NCBI RefSeq assembly: GCF_029945535.1
Contig: NZ_JAQSCU010000013.1
Coordinates: forward strand, 559,522 to 623,521
DNA: 64,000 nucleotides
Direction of reading: 5' to 3'
Source of the DNA: Methylotenera sp.
GTDB taxonomy: Bacteria > Pseudomonadota > Gammaproteobacteria > Burkholderiales > Methylophilaceae
The notes under the pieces were generated by a model. It made no database searches, was not told where the DNA came from, and saw only the letters and a program-made list of their open reading frames with translations. The translations under genes and the position numbers were made by a program. Of this stretch, positions 41,872-52,121 are shown piece after piece. Positions within the stretch are counted from its first letter, which is position 1. Each line of letters starts with the position of its first letter.

Positions 41872-44034
41872 ATGCAATTTCTGAAAATATTACCTCTGCA
41901 TGGCCCCAATATATGGACATATCGTCCGGTGCTAGAGGTATGGCTAGATATTGGTGCGTTAGAGGATTCACCATCCAACACCATCCCAGGTTTTTATGAG
42001 CGACTTAGCTCATGGCTTCCTTCTTTGATTGAACATCGTTGCGGCATAGGCGAGCGCGGTGGATTTTTATTGCGGGTAAAAGAAGGTACTTGGGCTGGTC
42101 ATATATTGGAACACGTAACCCTCGAGCTGCAAACTTTGGCTGGTATGCAAGGCGGTTTTGGTAAAGCGCGCAGCACAGCCGTGCGAGGCATTTATAAAGT
42201 TGTTGTACGTTCACGTAATGAAAAAGTCAGTCGAGCAGCATTAAATGCAGGACGCGACTTGATTATGGCTGCGATAGAAGATAAACCATTTGACGTTGCG
42301 GCAACCGTTGCAACGCTACGCGAACTGGTGGATGACTATTGCTTAGGCCCTAGTACTGCTTGCATAGTAGATGCTGCAACAGAATTACGCATTCCATCTA
42401 TCCGTTTGACAGAAGGTAATTTAGTGCAGCTTGGCTATGGCGCTGCACAGCACCGTGTATGGACTGCTGAAACAGATATGACCAGTGCGATTGCCGAAGG
42501 CATTTCACGTGACAAAGATTTAACCAAGCAATTACTACAAAATTGCGGCGTGCCAGTGCCAGAAGGCCGCATTGTAGAAAGCCCTGAAGATGCTTGGGAA
42601 GCGGCTGAAGATATTGGTTTACCCGTTGTTGTAAAACCAAGTGATGGTAACCATGGACGTGGTGTTTCTACTGAATTGATGACGCGCGTTGACGTGGCGG
42701 CTGCATTCAAGCTCGCTGACGAAGAGGGCAGTGAGGTGATTGTTGAGCGATTTATTCGCGGTAACGAGCATCGTCTGTTAATTGTGGGCGGCAAATTAGC
42801 TGCCGCAGCGCGAGGTGAGTCCGTTTCAGTGATTGGCGATGGCGTGTCTACCATTCGCCAGTTAATCGATCTCCAAGTCAATACAGATCCTAGAAGAGGC
42901 GAGGCCGAGGAGTTTCCTTTGGAGCTTCTGCAGATTGATGAAACGCCATCAGTCATTTTTGAAATTCAACGACAAGGGTATACGCCTGACTCAGTATTGC
43001 CAAAAGACACGTCTATTATCGTGCAGCGTAATGGCAATGTGGCGATTGATGTAACAGATTTAGTTCACCCAGAAGTTGCTGCAGTAGCCGCCTTAGCTGC
43101 ACGTATTGTTGGTCTTGATATTGCTGGTATTGATATGGTGGCGGAAGATATTTCTCGTCCGCTAGCTGAGCAAGGCGCTGCGATAGTTGAAGTGAATGCA
43201 GGGCCGGGTTTATTGATGCATCTTAAACCAGCGCAAGGCGAGGCGCGACCTGTAGGCAAGGCGATTGTTGAAAGCTTATTTAGCAGTGAAGACTCTGGTC
43301 GAATCCCACTTGTAGGTATCGCAGGTACCCATGGAAAATCACAAGTTGCTCAAATTGTTGCCAGTTTAATTCAGCTTAGCGGCTTGCATACAGGCCTAGC
43401 CTGTGCAGATGGTTTATATGTAGATGAGCGTCAATTAGATAAAAAAGATTGTGCTAATTGGACTGCGGCTCAGAAGTTATTGATGAATCGCAAAGTGCAA
43501 GCGGCGGTGATTGAGAATAGTGCTTCTACCATTTTAGGTGAAGGATTAGGCTACGACCGTTGCCAAGTGGGCGTTATCACGAATATTGAACCAGAGAAGC
43601 ACTTCGGTGAATATTACATAGACACCATTGAGCAAGTTTACAATGTGATGCGCACACAAGTAGATCTGGTGCTGGATAACGGCGCGGCTGTGTTGAATGC
43701 TGAAGACCCATTAGTGGCAATGATGGCTGAATTATGTGATGGCGAAGTGATATTTTTTGCCCAAGATGCAGGATTAGAGATTGTGAGTGAGCATTTAGCC
43801 AACGCTGGGCGGGCAGTAATATTGCATGATGGATACATTGTGTTAGCCAATGGAAAAGCCAAAACACCTTTGGTGAGCTTGGCGGCTATTCCTGCGTTGA
43901 ATAATCAGTCTCAAACAATAGGAATTACAAGCTTTTTGGCTGCCGTAGGCGCTGCATGGGCACTTGGAATTTCGCTTGATCTGATTATTACTGGTATCAA
44001 AACATTCGTACCTAAACATGCCAATGTCGCTTAA
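41872..44034 (+). CDS. Cyanophycin synthetase paralogue CphA' (C-terminally shortened)
   Basis: 720 aa from ATG 41872; a longer open frame to 41701 is not supported because the homologous N-terminus starts MQFLKILPLHGPNIW. The protein has the N domain and ATP-grasp domain (PVVVKPSDGNHGRGVS, IVERFIRGNEHRLLIV, AAIVEVNAGPGLLMHL) and the Mur-ligase-like middle domain, but ends at GIKTFVPKHANVA, where CphA continues with the APGRFNFFEYRG...DYGHNPDA domain. The P-loop reads GTHGKSQ instead of GTNGKTTT. It may add only one residue type (Asp) or assist CphA. It is first in the operon. Confidence 0.88.
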   Translation: MQFLKILPLHGPNIWTYRPVLEVWLDIGALEDSPSNTIPGFYERLSSWLPSLIEHRCGIGERGGFLLRVKEGTWAGHILEHVTLELQTLAGMQGGFGKARSTAVRGIYKVVVRSRNEKVSRAALNAGRDLIMAAIEDKPFDVAATVATLRELVDDYCLGPSTACIVDAATELRIPSIRLTEGNLVQLGYGAAQHRVWTAETDMTSAIAEGISRDKDLTKQLLQNCGVPVPEGRIVESPEDAWEAAEDIGLPVVVKPSDGNHGRGVSTELMTRVDVAAAFKLADEEGSEVIVERFIRGNEHRLLIVGGKLAAAARGESVSVIGDGVSTIRQLIDLQVNTDPRRGEAEEFPLELLQIDETPSVIFEIQRQGYTPDSVLPKDTSIIVQRNGNVAIDVTDLVHPEVAAVAALAARIVGLDIAGIDMVAEDISRPLAEQGAAIVEVNAGPGLLMHLKPAQGEARPVGKAIVESLFSSEDSGRIPLVGIAGTHGKSQVAQIVASLIQLSGLHTGLACADGLYVDERQLDKKDCANWTAAQKLLMNRKVQAAVIENSASTILGEGLGYDRCQVGVITNIEPEKHFGEYYIDTIEQVYNVMRTQVDLVLDNGAAVLNAEDPLVAMMAELCDGEVIFFAQDAGLEIVSEHLANAGRAVILHDGYIVLANGKAKTPLVSLAAIPALNNQSQTIGITSFLAAVGAAWALGISLDLIITGIKTFVPKHANVA

Positions 44035-44106
44035 GTTTGATCAACAATACAATCAAATTAATATGATAAAAACAATCGTTATAAAAATAATAAGGAAAAC
44101 TGTTTA

Positions 44107-46677
44107 ATGCAAGTCAATCGTGTTCGAGCACTTCGCGGCCCTAATTTATGGAGCCGACATACGTCTATTGAAGCGGTTGTGACCTGTGACGAGCTTGAAT
44201 GCTGTATTGCCAATATTAACGGTTTTGAAGTGCGGCTTCGTGAGCGTTTTCCTGAGATTGGTATGTTGCAACTTGGCGGTCATACTGAAGCTGTTACGAT
44301 GGCGCACGTGCTAGAGCTCACAGCTTTGGCGTTGCAAGCCCAATCAGGAAGCTTGGTGACATTTAGTCGCACAACGGCAACGCCAGAATCTGGCGTTTTT
44401 CAAGTCGTGTTTGAATATAGCGAAGAAGAAGTAGGTCGTAGGGCGCTTGAGTTGGCAGAGAGCCTTTGCCAAGCTGCAGTGGCAGATACGCCATTTGATT
44501 TGAATGCAGCACTGACTGAGCTGAAAGACTTAGATGAAGATGTGCGATTAGGACCTAGTACTGGTTCTATTATACAAGCCGCAATATCTAGAGGAATTCC
44601 TTATCGTCGATTAACCGAAGGTAGCCTAGTTCAGCTTGGGTGGGGTAGTCGTCAGCGCCGAATTCAAGCCGCCGAAACGGATCGTAGCAGCGCGATTGCT
44701 GAAGCGATTGCGCAAGACAAGCATTTAACAAAAAAATTACTCGATGCGGCTGGCGTTGCAGTGCCATTCGGACGAGAGGTTTCTACTATAGAAGAAGCAT
44801 GGGCCGCCATGCTTGAAATTGCTGGGCCTGTTGTTGTTAAGCCAAAAGATGGAAATCAAGGTAAGGGCGTGACGGTGAATATTGTCACGCGTGAACAGCT
44901 TAATGACGCTTTTGTGGCCGCATCTAAAATCAGTTCAGAAGTATTGGTTGAGCGTTTTATTACAGGCAGCGACTTCCGATTGTTAGTTGTTGGTAATCAA
45001 ATGGTTGCAGCAGCAAGACGTGACCCGCCGATTGTGCTGGGTGATGGTGTGCGCACTGTTCGTGCATTGGTTGAGCAGGTTAATAGTGACCCACGACGCG
45101 GTTCGGGTCATGCGACTTCGCTCACTAAAATTCGCATAGATGACATCGCGTTAGGCACCTTAGCCGAGCAAAACTTAAATGCAGATTCAGTCCCCAGCAA
45201 AGGGCAGCGCGTGGTGATGCGCAGTAATGCCAATTTGAGTACTGGTGGCTCAGCAACTGATGTGACTGACGATGTGCATCCGGAATTAGCAGCAACAGCA
45301 GTGGCTGCTGCACAAATGATTGGGTTGGATATTTGCGGTGTAGACGTGATGTGCGACAGCGTATTGCATCCGCTTGAGGCGCAAGGTGGTGGGATTGTGG
45401 AAGTAAATGCCGCGCCAGGCTTGCGCATGCATTTGCAGCCTTCTTACGGCAAAAGCCGCAAAGTTGGCGGAGCCATTCTATCTACGATGTTTGCTGCTGG
45501 CGATGATGGCAGGATTCCGCTTGTTACTGTCGCAGGAACCAATGGCAAAACCACAACAGTACGTTTAATTTCGCACATCTTGACTTGCCAAGGTTTGAGA
45601 GTCGGCATGACCAACTCAGACGGTGTTTATATCGAAGGTCGTCGCATTGATACTGGCGATTGCAGTGGTCCAAAAAGCGCTCGTAATGTGCTAATGCACC
45701 CAGATGTAGACGCGGCTGTGTTAGAAACTGCTAGAGGCGGTGTATTACGTGAAGGCTTAGCGTTTGATCGTTGCAATGTCGCGGTAGTCACCAATATTGG
45801 TATGGGTGATCATTTAGGGCTAAGTTATATCACTACTGTGGAAGATTTAGCTGTAGTTAAAAGAGTCGTTGTGCAAAACGTTGCACCCGATGGCATGGCC
45901 GTGCTGAATGCGGCAGATCCAATGACGGCTAATATGGCTGCAGCTTGTCCTGGCGCTGTGACTTTCTTTGCGCAAAATGGTCAGCTACCTGTCATCGCTA
46001 CTCACCGCGCGCATGGGCATCGGGTGGTATATGTTGAAGGTGGGCAAATTGTTGCCGCACAACAGAACAACGAGCATCGTATTGATTTGGCGAAAATTCC
46101 TGTCACTCGAAACGGTACGATAGGCTTTCAAGTTGAGAATGCCATGGCTGCAATCGCGTCTGCATGGGCGTTAAAAGTTGAGTGGGATGTCATTCTTCAA
46201 GGCGTATCAACTTTTGTTAACGATGCGCAAACCGCACCAGGCCGCTTTAACTTTTTTGAATATCGTGGCGCCAGTGTGATTGCTGATTACGGACATAATC
46301 CCGATGCTATTGTTGCGCTAGTCAGTGCGATTGAAAATATCCCAGCAAAAAAACGCATGGTGGTGATTAGCGGCGCTGGCGACCGCAGAGATGTTGATAT
46401 TAGCCGTCAATCAGAAATCTTAGGTGATGCTTTTGATGAAGTGATTTTGTATGAAGACCAATGCCAACGCGGTCGCGCAGATGGTGAGGTACTTGCGCTA
46501 TTAAGAAGTGGTTTGGCAAACGCCAAGCGTACTAAAAAAGTAGACGAGATACGCGGAGAGTTTGTAGCTATTGACGCGGCATTGTCACGCCTAGAAAAAG
46601 GCGATTTATGTCTAATTTTAATCGATCAAGTTGATGAAGCATTGGCATACATTGCACAACAAATCTCGCAAGCTTAA
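44107..46677 (+). CDS. cphA: Cyanophycin synthetase CphA
   Basis: 856 aa, full length. CphA polymerises multi-L-arginyl-poly-L-aspartate, a nitrogen-storage granule material. The N-terminal ATP-grasp half (VVVKPKDGNQGKGVTV, LVERFITGSDFRLLVVG) adds Asp; the C-terminal Mur-ligase half (P-loop GTNGKTTTVRL near residue 477, MGDHLGL, APGRFNFFEYRGASVIADYGHNPDAI, ISGAGDRRD) adds Arg. AAGGAAAAC precedes the ATG. It is 72 bp after cphA' and 36 bp before the NRPS. No cyanophycinase or isoaspartyl dipeptidase lies in the window. Confidence 0.96.
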   Translation: MQVNRVRALRGPNLWSRHTSIEAVVTCDELECCIANINGFEVRLRERFPEIGMLQLGGHTEAVTMAHVLELTALALQAQSGSLVTFSRTTATPESGVFQVVFEYSEEEVGRRALELAESLCQAAVADTPFDLNAALTELKDLDEDVRLGPSTGSIIQAAISRGIPYRRLTEGSLVQLGWGSRQRRIQAAETDRSSAIAEAIAQDKHLTKKLLDAAGVAVPFGREVSTIEEAWAAMLEIAGPVVVKPKDGNQGKGVTVNIVTREQLNDAFVAASKISSEVLVERFITGSDFRLLVVGNQMVAAARRDPPIVLGDGVRTVRALVEQVNSDPRRGSGHATSLTKIRIDDIALGTLAEQNLNADSVPSKGQRVVMRSNANLSTGGSATDVTDDVHPELAATAVAAAQMIGLDICGVDVMCDSVLHPLEAQGGGIVEVNAAPGLRMHLQPSYGKSRKVGGAILSTMFAAGDDGRIPLVTVAGTNGKTTTVRLISHILTCQGLRVGMTNSDGVYIEGRRIDTGDCSGPKSARNVLMHPDVDAAVLETARGGVLREGLAFDRCNVAVVTNIGMGDHLGLSYITTVEDLAVVKRVVVQNVAPDGMAVLNAADPMTANMAAACPGAVTFFAQNGQLPVIATHRAHGHRVVYVEGGQIVAAQQNNEHRIDLAKIPVTRNGTIGFQVENAMAAIASAWALKVEWDVILQGVSTFVNDAQTAPGRFNFFEYRGASVIADYGHNPDAIVALVSAIENIPAKKRMVVISGAGDRRDVDISRQSEILGDAFDEVILYEDQCQRGRADGEVLALLRSGLANAKRTKKVDEIRGEFVAIDAALSRLEKGDLCLILIDQVDEALAYIAQQISQA

Positions 46678-46713
46678 TTCAATTTAACTTGTTTCTATGA
46701 GCTCCACCATTCT

Positions 46714-49700
46714 ATGAACACCACCAGTGGTCAACACCCTGTGCCCAGTATTTTATTCGGCCAGAATCAAGCAGAACTAATCGTTATTGAGGTTCTTGCT
46801 GATATTTTTGAGACTACCGCGACGCGTTTACCCAATCAAATCGCTTTGATTTTTGGCGAACGCAAGCTTAGTTATTTTGAACTGAATAATAAGGCGGATC
46901 TTGCGGCCTCACATTTGATTGACCATGGCGTTAGTCCTGGGCAGATTATTGGTCTTTGGCTGCCACGCGGCATAGAGTTGCTGGTGATGCAGTTGGCTAT
47001 TGCTAAAACTGGCGCTGCTTGGTTACCCTTTGATGCAGATACGCCAGCAGAACGAGTAGTTGTTTGTTTGAGTGATGCAAATGCTTTTGGCCTAATTAGT
47101 TGTGATACGTTTATCAAGCAGTTAGGCAGTTTATCTACCACAACATGGGATGCTGAGAGTTTACTTAACCCAGCTAAGCAGACGTTAAAAAGACGTGTTG
47201 GCGCCTTGCCTGAGCATCCTGCTTACGTGATTTACACTTCCGGTTCTACTGGTAAGCCTAAGGGTATTCTGGTAAATCAAGGCTCAATCTGTCATTTCTT
47301 GCGTAGCGAAAACAGTCGACTAGGCGTTACCACCTCAGATCTTGTTTATCAAGGTTTCTCAGTGGCATTCGATATGTCTTTTGAAGAAATCTGGATTAGC
47401 TACCTTGTGGGCGCTACGCTATGGATTGCACCAAAAGAACTAGCGACCGATGCAGACGCATTGCCACAAGCTTTATTTGAGCAAAAAGTGACGGTACTGC
47501 ATGCGGTGCCAACTTTACTAGCATTGTTCAATCGTGAGTTGCCCAATCTGCGTATTGTTAACCTCGGTGGCGAAGCTTGCCCTGAATCTTTGGCCAATAA
47601 ATGGGCTACTCCTGAACGTCAAATGTTTAATACTTACGGGCCTACGGAGGCGACAGTATCGGCTTCATTGGCTCAATTGCAAGCTAATGAAGCAGTGACT
47701 ATCGGCCTGCCGCTACCTAACTACATATTGCTCGTAGTTGATCCTGATCCGTCGGTTAGCTTGCGCTTACTTGATCGTGGCGAAACCGGTGAGTTGTGTA
47801 TCAGTGGGCCAGGTGTAGCAATTGGTTATCTTGGACGACCAGACCTTACTGCCGAGAAGTTCCTAAACAACCCATTTGCAACGGGACAGCATGACCAAAG
47901 GCTCTATCGCACGGGTGATCTTGCAAGAATTGATGAGGCCGGTCGAGTTCAATGTTTAGGTAGAACTGATGATCAAGTCAAAATTAGAGGTTTTCGCGTT
48001 GAGCTAGGCGAGATTGAAGCCGTGCTTTGCGCCCAAGATAGCATAGGAACTGCTGCGGTAATTTTACGACAAGATGATGGTATGGAGCGTTTAGTCGCTT
48101 ATGTCGTGAGCGAAAGTGGCGAAGGTATTGCGGCGTCGCAATTACGTGTAGCTTTAGCCGAAACCTTACCGCCTTATATGGTACCAGCCTATTTTGTGAC
48201 CCTCGCAGAAATGCCACGCCTTACTTCCGGGAAGATTGATCGGAAAGCCTTGCGAGCTTTACCTTTAAGCGTGTTGGCAGATGAAAACAGTGATTCAGAT
48301 AGCCCAGAGAACCAAGCTGAAGAAGTTCTGTTTACTGCCCTAAATAGACTTTTCCCTGGTCAATCGATACGTCGCGAAGCCGATTTTTTTACTGATTTAG
48401 GTGGTCATTCGCTATTGGCGGCTCGGTTAGCTTCGGCAATACGAGCTAATGAAACGTTTTCTAGTTTTACCGTGCGTGATGTTTATCAACATCGCCAAAT
48501 TGGGCGTATCGCCGAAATTTTAAATGAAACGCCCGCTAATTTACCCGTTGTAGAGTCTACTTGGGTGCCACCATCCACGACTAAACGATGGCTATGTGGT
48601 GCGGCGCAAGCTGTAGTGGTGCCAGTGTTGGTGTTGTTGCGCATGTCACAGTGGTTGGCCTCATTTTTTACTTACCACTTCTTTACTGGTGACCCGGGCG
48701 ACTCTATCGCGGAAGCTATTGCAGCTTCCATAGGCGTATTTCTTCTAGTCACAGTGCTTAGTTTTGTCGTGGCAATCTTTGGTAAATGGCTGGTTGCAGG
48801 CAAGCTTAAAGCTGGACGCTACCCGTTGTGGGGGGTAACTTACTTCCGCTGGTGGCTGTCTGACCGCTTAATTGAAGGCGCACCTTTGTATATGTTAGGC
48901 GGCTCTTCGCTATATGTGTGGTGGCTGCGTGCGCTTGGCGCGAAAGTTGGCCGTGAGGTTAATATTAGTTCAGTTTCGTTACGTGCTCATGACTTATTAG
49001 AAATCGCTGATGGCGTCAGTATTGGCAATGCGGTCAATTTAGAAAATGCCAGAGTAGAGCATGGCGAGTTAATCTTAGGCAATATTTTCATTGCTAAGGA
49101 AGCCTGTGTCGATTCCTATGCGGTATTGGAAGGCAATACCAGTGTAGGAGAGTACGGTCGTGTTGAAGGCCTTTCTGCATTGAGTGATGGTATGCATGTG
49201 CCAGCGAAGCGTATTTGGAGCGGTTCGCCAGCAAAAGATATGGGTGCTTTTGATGAAAAGTCACACGTGCCACGTCCTGAAGTTTCTAAAGTTCGCTTAT
49301 TTTCAGAAGCTGTATTTTTTATATTTGGCGTGTTAGTTACAGCGGTGCTGTTTTTCATACCGATTTTCCCCAGCATGATGTTGGTCGATCGTATGGATGA
49401 AAGTTATCCATGGCTTGAGCATGGCAGTACCTCATTTCAATTAGTTAAATACTTCTTCTTAGCATTTCCAGCTATTGCTGTGCTAATCGTCTGTACAGCT
49501 TTGATTTCTGCGGCATTACGCTGGGTAGTCTTAATGCGTTTAAAAGCTGGTCGTTGGCCAGTGCACAGCAATGTGTATTGTCGCCGTTGGTTGGTTAATC
49601 AAATTCAGGAATCAAGTTTAAACATTCTGCATGGTGTTTACGCTACCGTATATGCGCCATTTTGGTACCGGTTATTGGGTGCAAAAGTAGGGCGCGATGC

Positions 49701-50721
49701 TGAAATCTCCACAGCGCAAGGCGTTGTGCCAGATTTACTGACGCTGGGAGATGAATCATTTATCGCCGATGGTGTCATGTTAGGTGATGAGTCTATACAA
49801 GGTGGCTGGATGCAGACCCAGCCGACCGTTATTTCCAAACGCAGCTTTGTTGGCAATGGTGCTTACATCCCGGATGGTACTGTCATTCCTGAAAATGTCT
49901 TAATAGGCGTTCATTCACGTGCACCTAGCAATCAAGTGATGAGCAAAGGCGACACTTGGCTAGGTTCGCCAGCTATTAATCTATCTGCGCGGGAAGAAAC
50001 CATTGGAATGTACCCTGAATCGCTGACATTCCGCCCATCAATGTTGCGTAGAATAGGGCGCGCATTAGTGGAGGCTTACCGTATTGTGACACCACACGCC
50101 GTGGTGATTGCTGTGGGTTACACCGTAGTGCTTAATGCCATGCCTTATGCTGCTGCTGCGCAATGGTGGATAGTAGCTTTACACTTGGTTGTAGCTGGAC
50201 TGTTGTACGGCTTGGGCGGCTTTGTTTTTATCGCAATCCTTAAATGGATACTGATTTTTCGCTACGACAAGCGCTCTCAGCCAATGTGGACGCCTTTTGT
50301 TTGGACGTCGGAAGGTATCACTAACCTTTATGAGGGCCTTGTGGTGCCTAATTTTATGCGCTATTTACGCGGCACTCCGTGGTTGCCCATGGCATTTAAC
50401 TTGTTAGGATGTCATATTGGACGAGGCGTGTATTTAGATACCACTGATTTGACCGAATTTGACTGTGTAACGATTGGCGAATACAGCGAACTCAACGCGC
50501 TTGTATGTCCGCAAACCCATCTGTTTGAGGACAGAATCATGAAAATTGATCACGTGAATATCGGCAAGCGAGTGAGTATCGGTGCGCGTAGTACTGTACT
50601 TTACAGTGCCCACGTGGCAGACAACGTCAAGTTAGGGCCACTCACATTGGTGATGAAAGGCGAAAGTATTCCTGCTAATTCGCGTTGGTGGGGCTGTCCA
50701 GCGATTCCAGATCGGTCATAA
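46714..50721 (+). CDS. Pls/PosA-type non-ribosomal peptide synthetase with membrane and hexapeptide-repeat domains
   Basis: 1335 aa. The adenylation domain (about 25-515) has A3 YTSGSTGKPKG, A4 AFDMSFEEIW (with the Asp that binds the amino group), A5 FNTYGPTEATV, A7 YRTGDLAR and A10 GKIDRKAL. The carrier domain carries DLGGHSLL with the Ser near residue 562. After that come about six membrane helices separating three left-handed beta-helix units (for example IADGVSIGN...VEHGELILGNIFIAKEA). This is the plan of epsilon-poly-lysine synthetase (Pls), which links amino-acid monomers without a thioesterase. The substrate and product are unknown. It follows cphA and directly abuts a carrier-activating transferase. 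Confidence 0.92.
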   Translation: MNTTSGQHPVPSILFGQNQAELIVIEVLADIFETTATRLPNQIALIFGERKLSYFELNNKADLAASHLIDHGVSPGQIIGLWLPRGIELLVMQLAIAKTGAAWLPFDADTPAERVVVCLSDANAFGLISCDTFIKQLGSLSTTTWDAESLLNPAKQTLKRRVGALPEHPAYVIYTSGSTGKPKGILVNQGSICHFLRSENSRLGVTTSDLVYQGFSVAFDMSFEEIWISYLVGATLWIAPKELATDADALPQALFEQKVTVLHAVPTLLALFNRELPNLRIVNLGGEACPESLANKWATPERQMFNTYGPTEATVSASLAQLQANEAVTIGLPLPNYILLVVDPDPSVSLRLLDRGETGELCISGPGVAIGYLGRPDLTAEKFLNNPFATGQHDQRLYRTGDLARIDEAGRVQCLGRTDDQVKIRGFRVELGEIEAVLCAQDSIGTAAVILRQDDGMERLVAYVVSESGEGIAASQLRVALAETLPPYMVPAYFVTLAEMPRLTSGKIDRKALRALPLSVLADENSDSDSPENQAEEVLFTALNRLFPGQSIRREADFFTDLGGHSLLAARLASAIRANETFSSFTVRDVYQHRQIGRIAEILNETPANLPVVESTWVPPSTTKRWLCGAAQAVVVPVLVLLRMSQWLASFFTYHFFTGDPGDSIAEAIAASIGVFLLVTVLSFVVAIFGKWLVAGKLKAGRYPLWGVTYFRWWLSDRLIEGAPLYMLGGSSLYVWWLRALGAKVGREVNISSVSLRAHDLLEIADGVSIGNAVNLENARVEHGELILGNIFIAKEACVDSYAVLEGNTSVGEYGRVEGLSALSDGMHVPAKRIWSGSPAKDMGAFDEKSHVPRPEVSKVRLFSEAVFFIFGVLVTAVLFFIPIFPSMMLVDRMDESYPWLEHGSTSFQLVKYFFLAFPAIAVLIVCTALISAALRWVVLMRLKAGRWPVHSNVYCRRWLVNQIQESSLNILHGVYATVYAPFWYRLLGAKVGRDAEISTAQGVVPDLLTLGDESFIADGVMLGDESIQGGWMQTQPTVISKRSFVGNGAYIPDGTVIPENVLIGVHSRAPSNQVMSKGDTWLGSPAINLSAREETIGMYPESLTFRPSMLRRIGRALVEAYRIVTPHAVVIAVGYTVVLNAMPYAAAAQWWIVALHLVVAGLLYGLGGFVFIAILKWILIFRYDKRSQPMWTPFVWTSEGITNLYEGLVVPNFMRYLRGTPWLPMAFNLLGCHIGRGVYLDTTDLTEFDCVTIGEYSELNALVCPQTHLFEDRIMKIDHVNIGKRVSIGARSTVLYSAHVADNVKLGPLTLVMKGESIPANSRWWGCPAIPDRS

Positions 50722-51312
50722 ATGCTTCAGCAGCGGCTTTCTGTATTAGAGTGGCCAAATGACGCAGGCAAACTAATTCCAGAAAATGGCTTGCTTGTCA
50801 TTGCCTTGCGAACATCGCCAAACATGCAACGTGCAGAAGCTAGGCAGTTAGTGCGAGTCGCGGTTCAAGAGGTGTTAGCTTTATTGCTGCATTGTGATGT
50901 GAATGAAATAGACTTGCTTTCTCAAGCAGGTCAAGCAGTTAAGCTACTAAATAAAAATCACAATATTGGGCTTTCTATTAGCCATGAAGTTGGGCTGTCA
51001 CTGGTCGCAATCAATATGAGTGGCTCTGTTGGTATCGACTTAATGGTGATCAATAGTGTTCCTGATGACGCAGAGTTACGAACGCTAGCCATTGAGTATT
51101 TGGGTGTAAACATTGCGGAACGTATTCTTAACGGGCCAATACAGGCGCACAAAGAAGCTTTTGCAATGGCATGGACCGAGTTTGAAGCCAGCCTAAAAGC
51201 GAAAGGTGAAGCATTAATCGAATGGAGCGCAGCTAGAGATGAAAAACTTGAAAGCCTCAATGTTTGTAGCTTAGTTCTAGATAATGGCTATGTCGCTGCT
51301 ATAGCTTACTAA
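50722..51312 (+). CDS. 4'-phosphopantetheinyl transferase superfamily protein
   Basis: 196 aa. The transferase signatures are present: GSVGIDLMVI (metal-binding Asp) and AWTEFEASLKAKGE (the W..KE..xK element in a varied form with Glu and Lys kept); SISHEVGLSLVAI is the usual SH strand. It would convert the apo carrier domain of the preceding NRPS with CoA. The ATG follows the NRPS stop with no gap, which ties the two functionally. Confidence 0.88.
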   Translation: MLQQRLSVLEWPNDAGKLIPENGLLVIALRTSPNMQRAEARQLVRVAVQEVLALLLHCDVNEIDLLSQAGQAVKLLNKNHNIGLSISHEVGLSLVAINMSGSVGIDLMVINSVPDDAELRTLAIEYLGVNIAERILNGPIQAHKEAFAMAWTEFEASLKAKGEALIEWSAARDEKLESLNVCSLVLDNGYVAAIAY

Positions 51313-51334
51313 GTAGCTGTCAGATGCCTTCACT

Positions 51335-51661
51335 TTAAGCCTGCCAAACTCCAAAACCTGCACTGCGTAAATCGATGCCAATCTCAACCTCCATAGTGGC
51401 AGCTTCATCATAGGTCATCGGATTAAAACCTTCGTACAAGTCTGGCAATAGCCGTAAGCCATATTGTTTTGCATATCGGTTAGATTGAATGCCAGCCTTA
51501 TGTTTGTCAAAACGCACATCAGGATCTAAGCCGGTCATGCCTACATATACGCAAGGTTTTCCGCTGATGTAATTGGGGTTACATTTGATGAATTTAGCCT
51601 CAAACAGCACGTCTTTAGATAACTCAATAACATAAACGTTGTGATGTGCACGGCGAGACAT
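51335..51661 (-). CDS. Small GIY-YIG-like protein
   Basis: 108 aa. NVYVIELS..., CVYVGMTGLDPDVRFDKHKAG and a Glu in AATMEVEIGIDLR resemble the GIY-YIG nuclease fold (Tyr, Gly-Met-Thr, Arg, Glu). The first signature is loose (VYVIEL), so catalytic activity is not assured. It ends opposite the PPTase gene (22 bp apart). DUF5710 lies 6 bp upstream on the same strand. Confidence 0.7.
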   Translation of the reverse strand: MSRRAHHNVYVIELSKDVLFEAKFIKCNPNYISGKPCVYVGMTGLDPDVRFDKHKAGIQSNRYAKQYGLRLLPDLYEGFNPMTYDEAATMEVEIGIDLRSAGFGVWQA

Positions 51662-51667
51662 GCGTGA

Positions 51668-51970
51668 TTAGAATGCATCACCATCATGTGACTCATAAGC
51701 ATCACGCAGTCTTGCGTTAATCGCATCTATGTCATCATCAAAGGACTGACTCGGAGCAGGTTTATCCGTTTTTGCAGTGGTGGGTTTAGATACAGATAGA
51801 GCTGGGGCGGAAGTAGGGGCGTTTGTGAACCATTTCTCAAATGGCGCTGCTTCAACGCCTTGTGGTACATACCAGTGTTTTGATTCTGCATTCCAGCGTG
51901 CGCCTAGCGATTTAGCTTGGTCTTTCTCATTGAATGGTACTTTTAGTGCAATATTGGTTGCTGCGGTCAT
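51668..51970 (-). CDS. DUF5710-domain protein
   Basis: 100 aa. Residues 7-50 (ALKVPFNEKDQAKSLGARWNAESKHWYVPQG) match the DUF5710 module, which is a small nucleic-acid-linked domain often attached to primase-like proteins. The remainder is low-complexity (APALSVSKPTTAKTDKPAPS) and acidic. It may form an operon with the GIY-YIG-like gene. Confidence 0.75.
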   Translation of the reverse strand: MTAATNIALKVPFNEKDQAKSLGARWNAESKHWYVPQGVEAAPFEKWFTNAPTSAPALSVSKPTTAKTDKPAPSQSFDDDIDAINARLRDAYESHDGDAF

Positions 51971-52121
51971 TTTCTTCCTAAGGTTTTTGCATTACTGCTT
52001 TTAGATAATGAGTTTCTTGAAAAGAAGCATTATAGCTAATTCTTAAAACAACTTCATACCAGCGCTGCGCTTGCTCTCAAATGATTGAGGGCAAGTTATC
52101 CTCACAAGTTGAGTATTTCGA

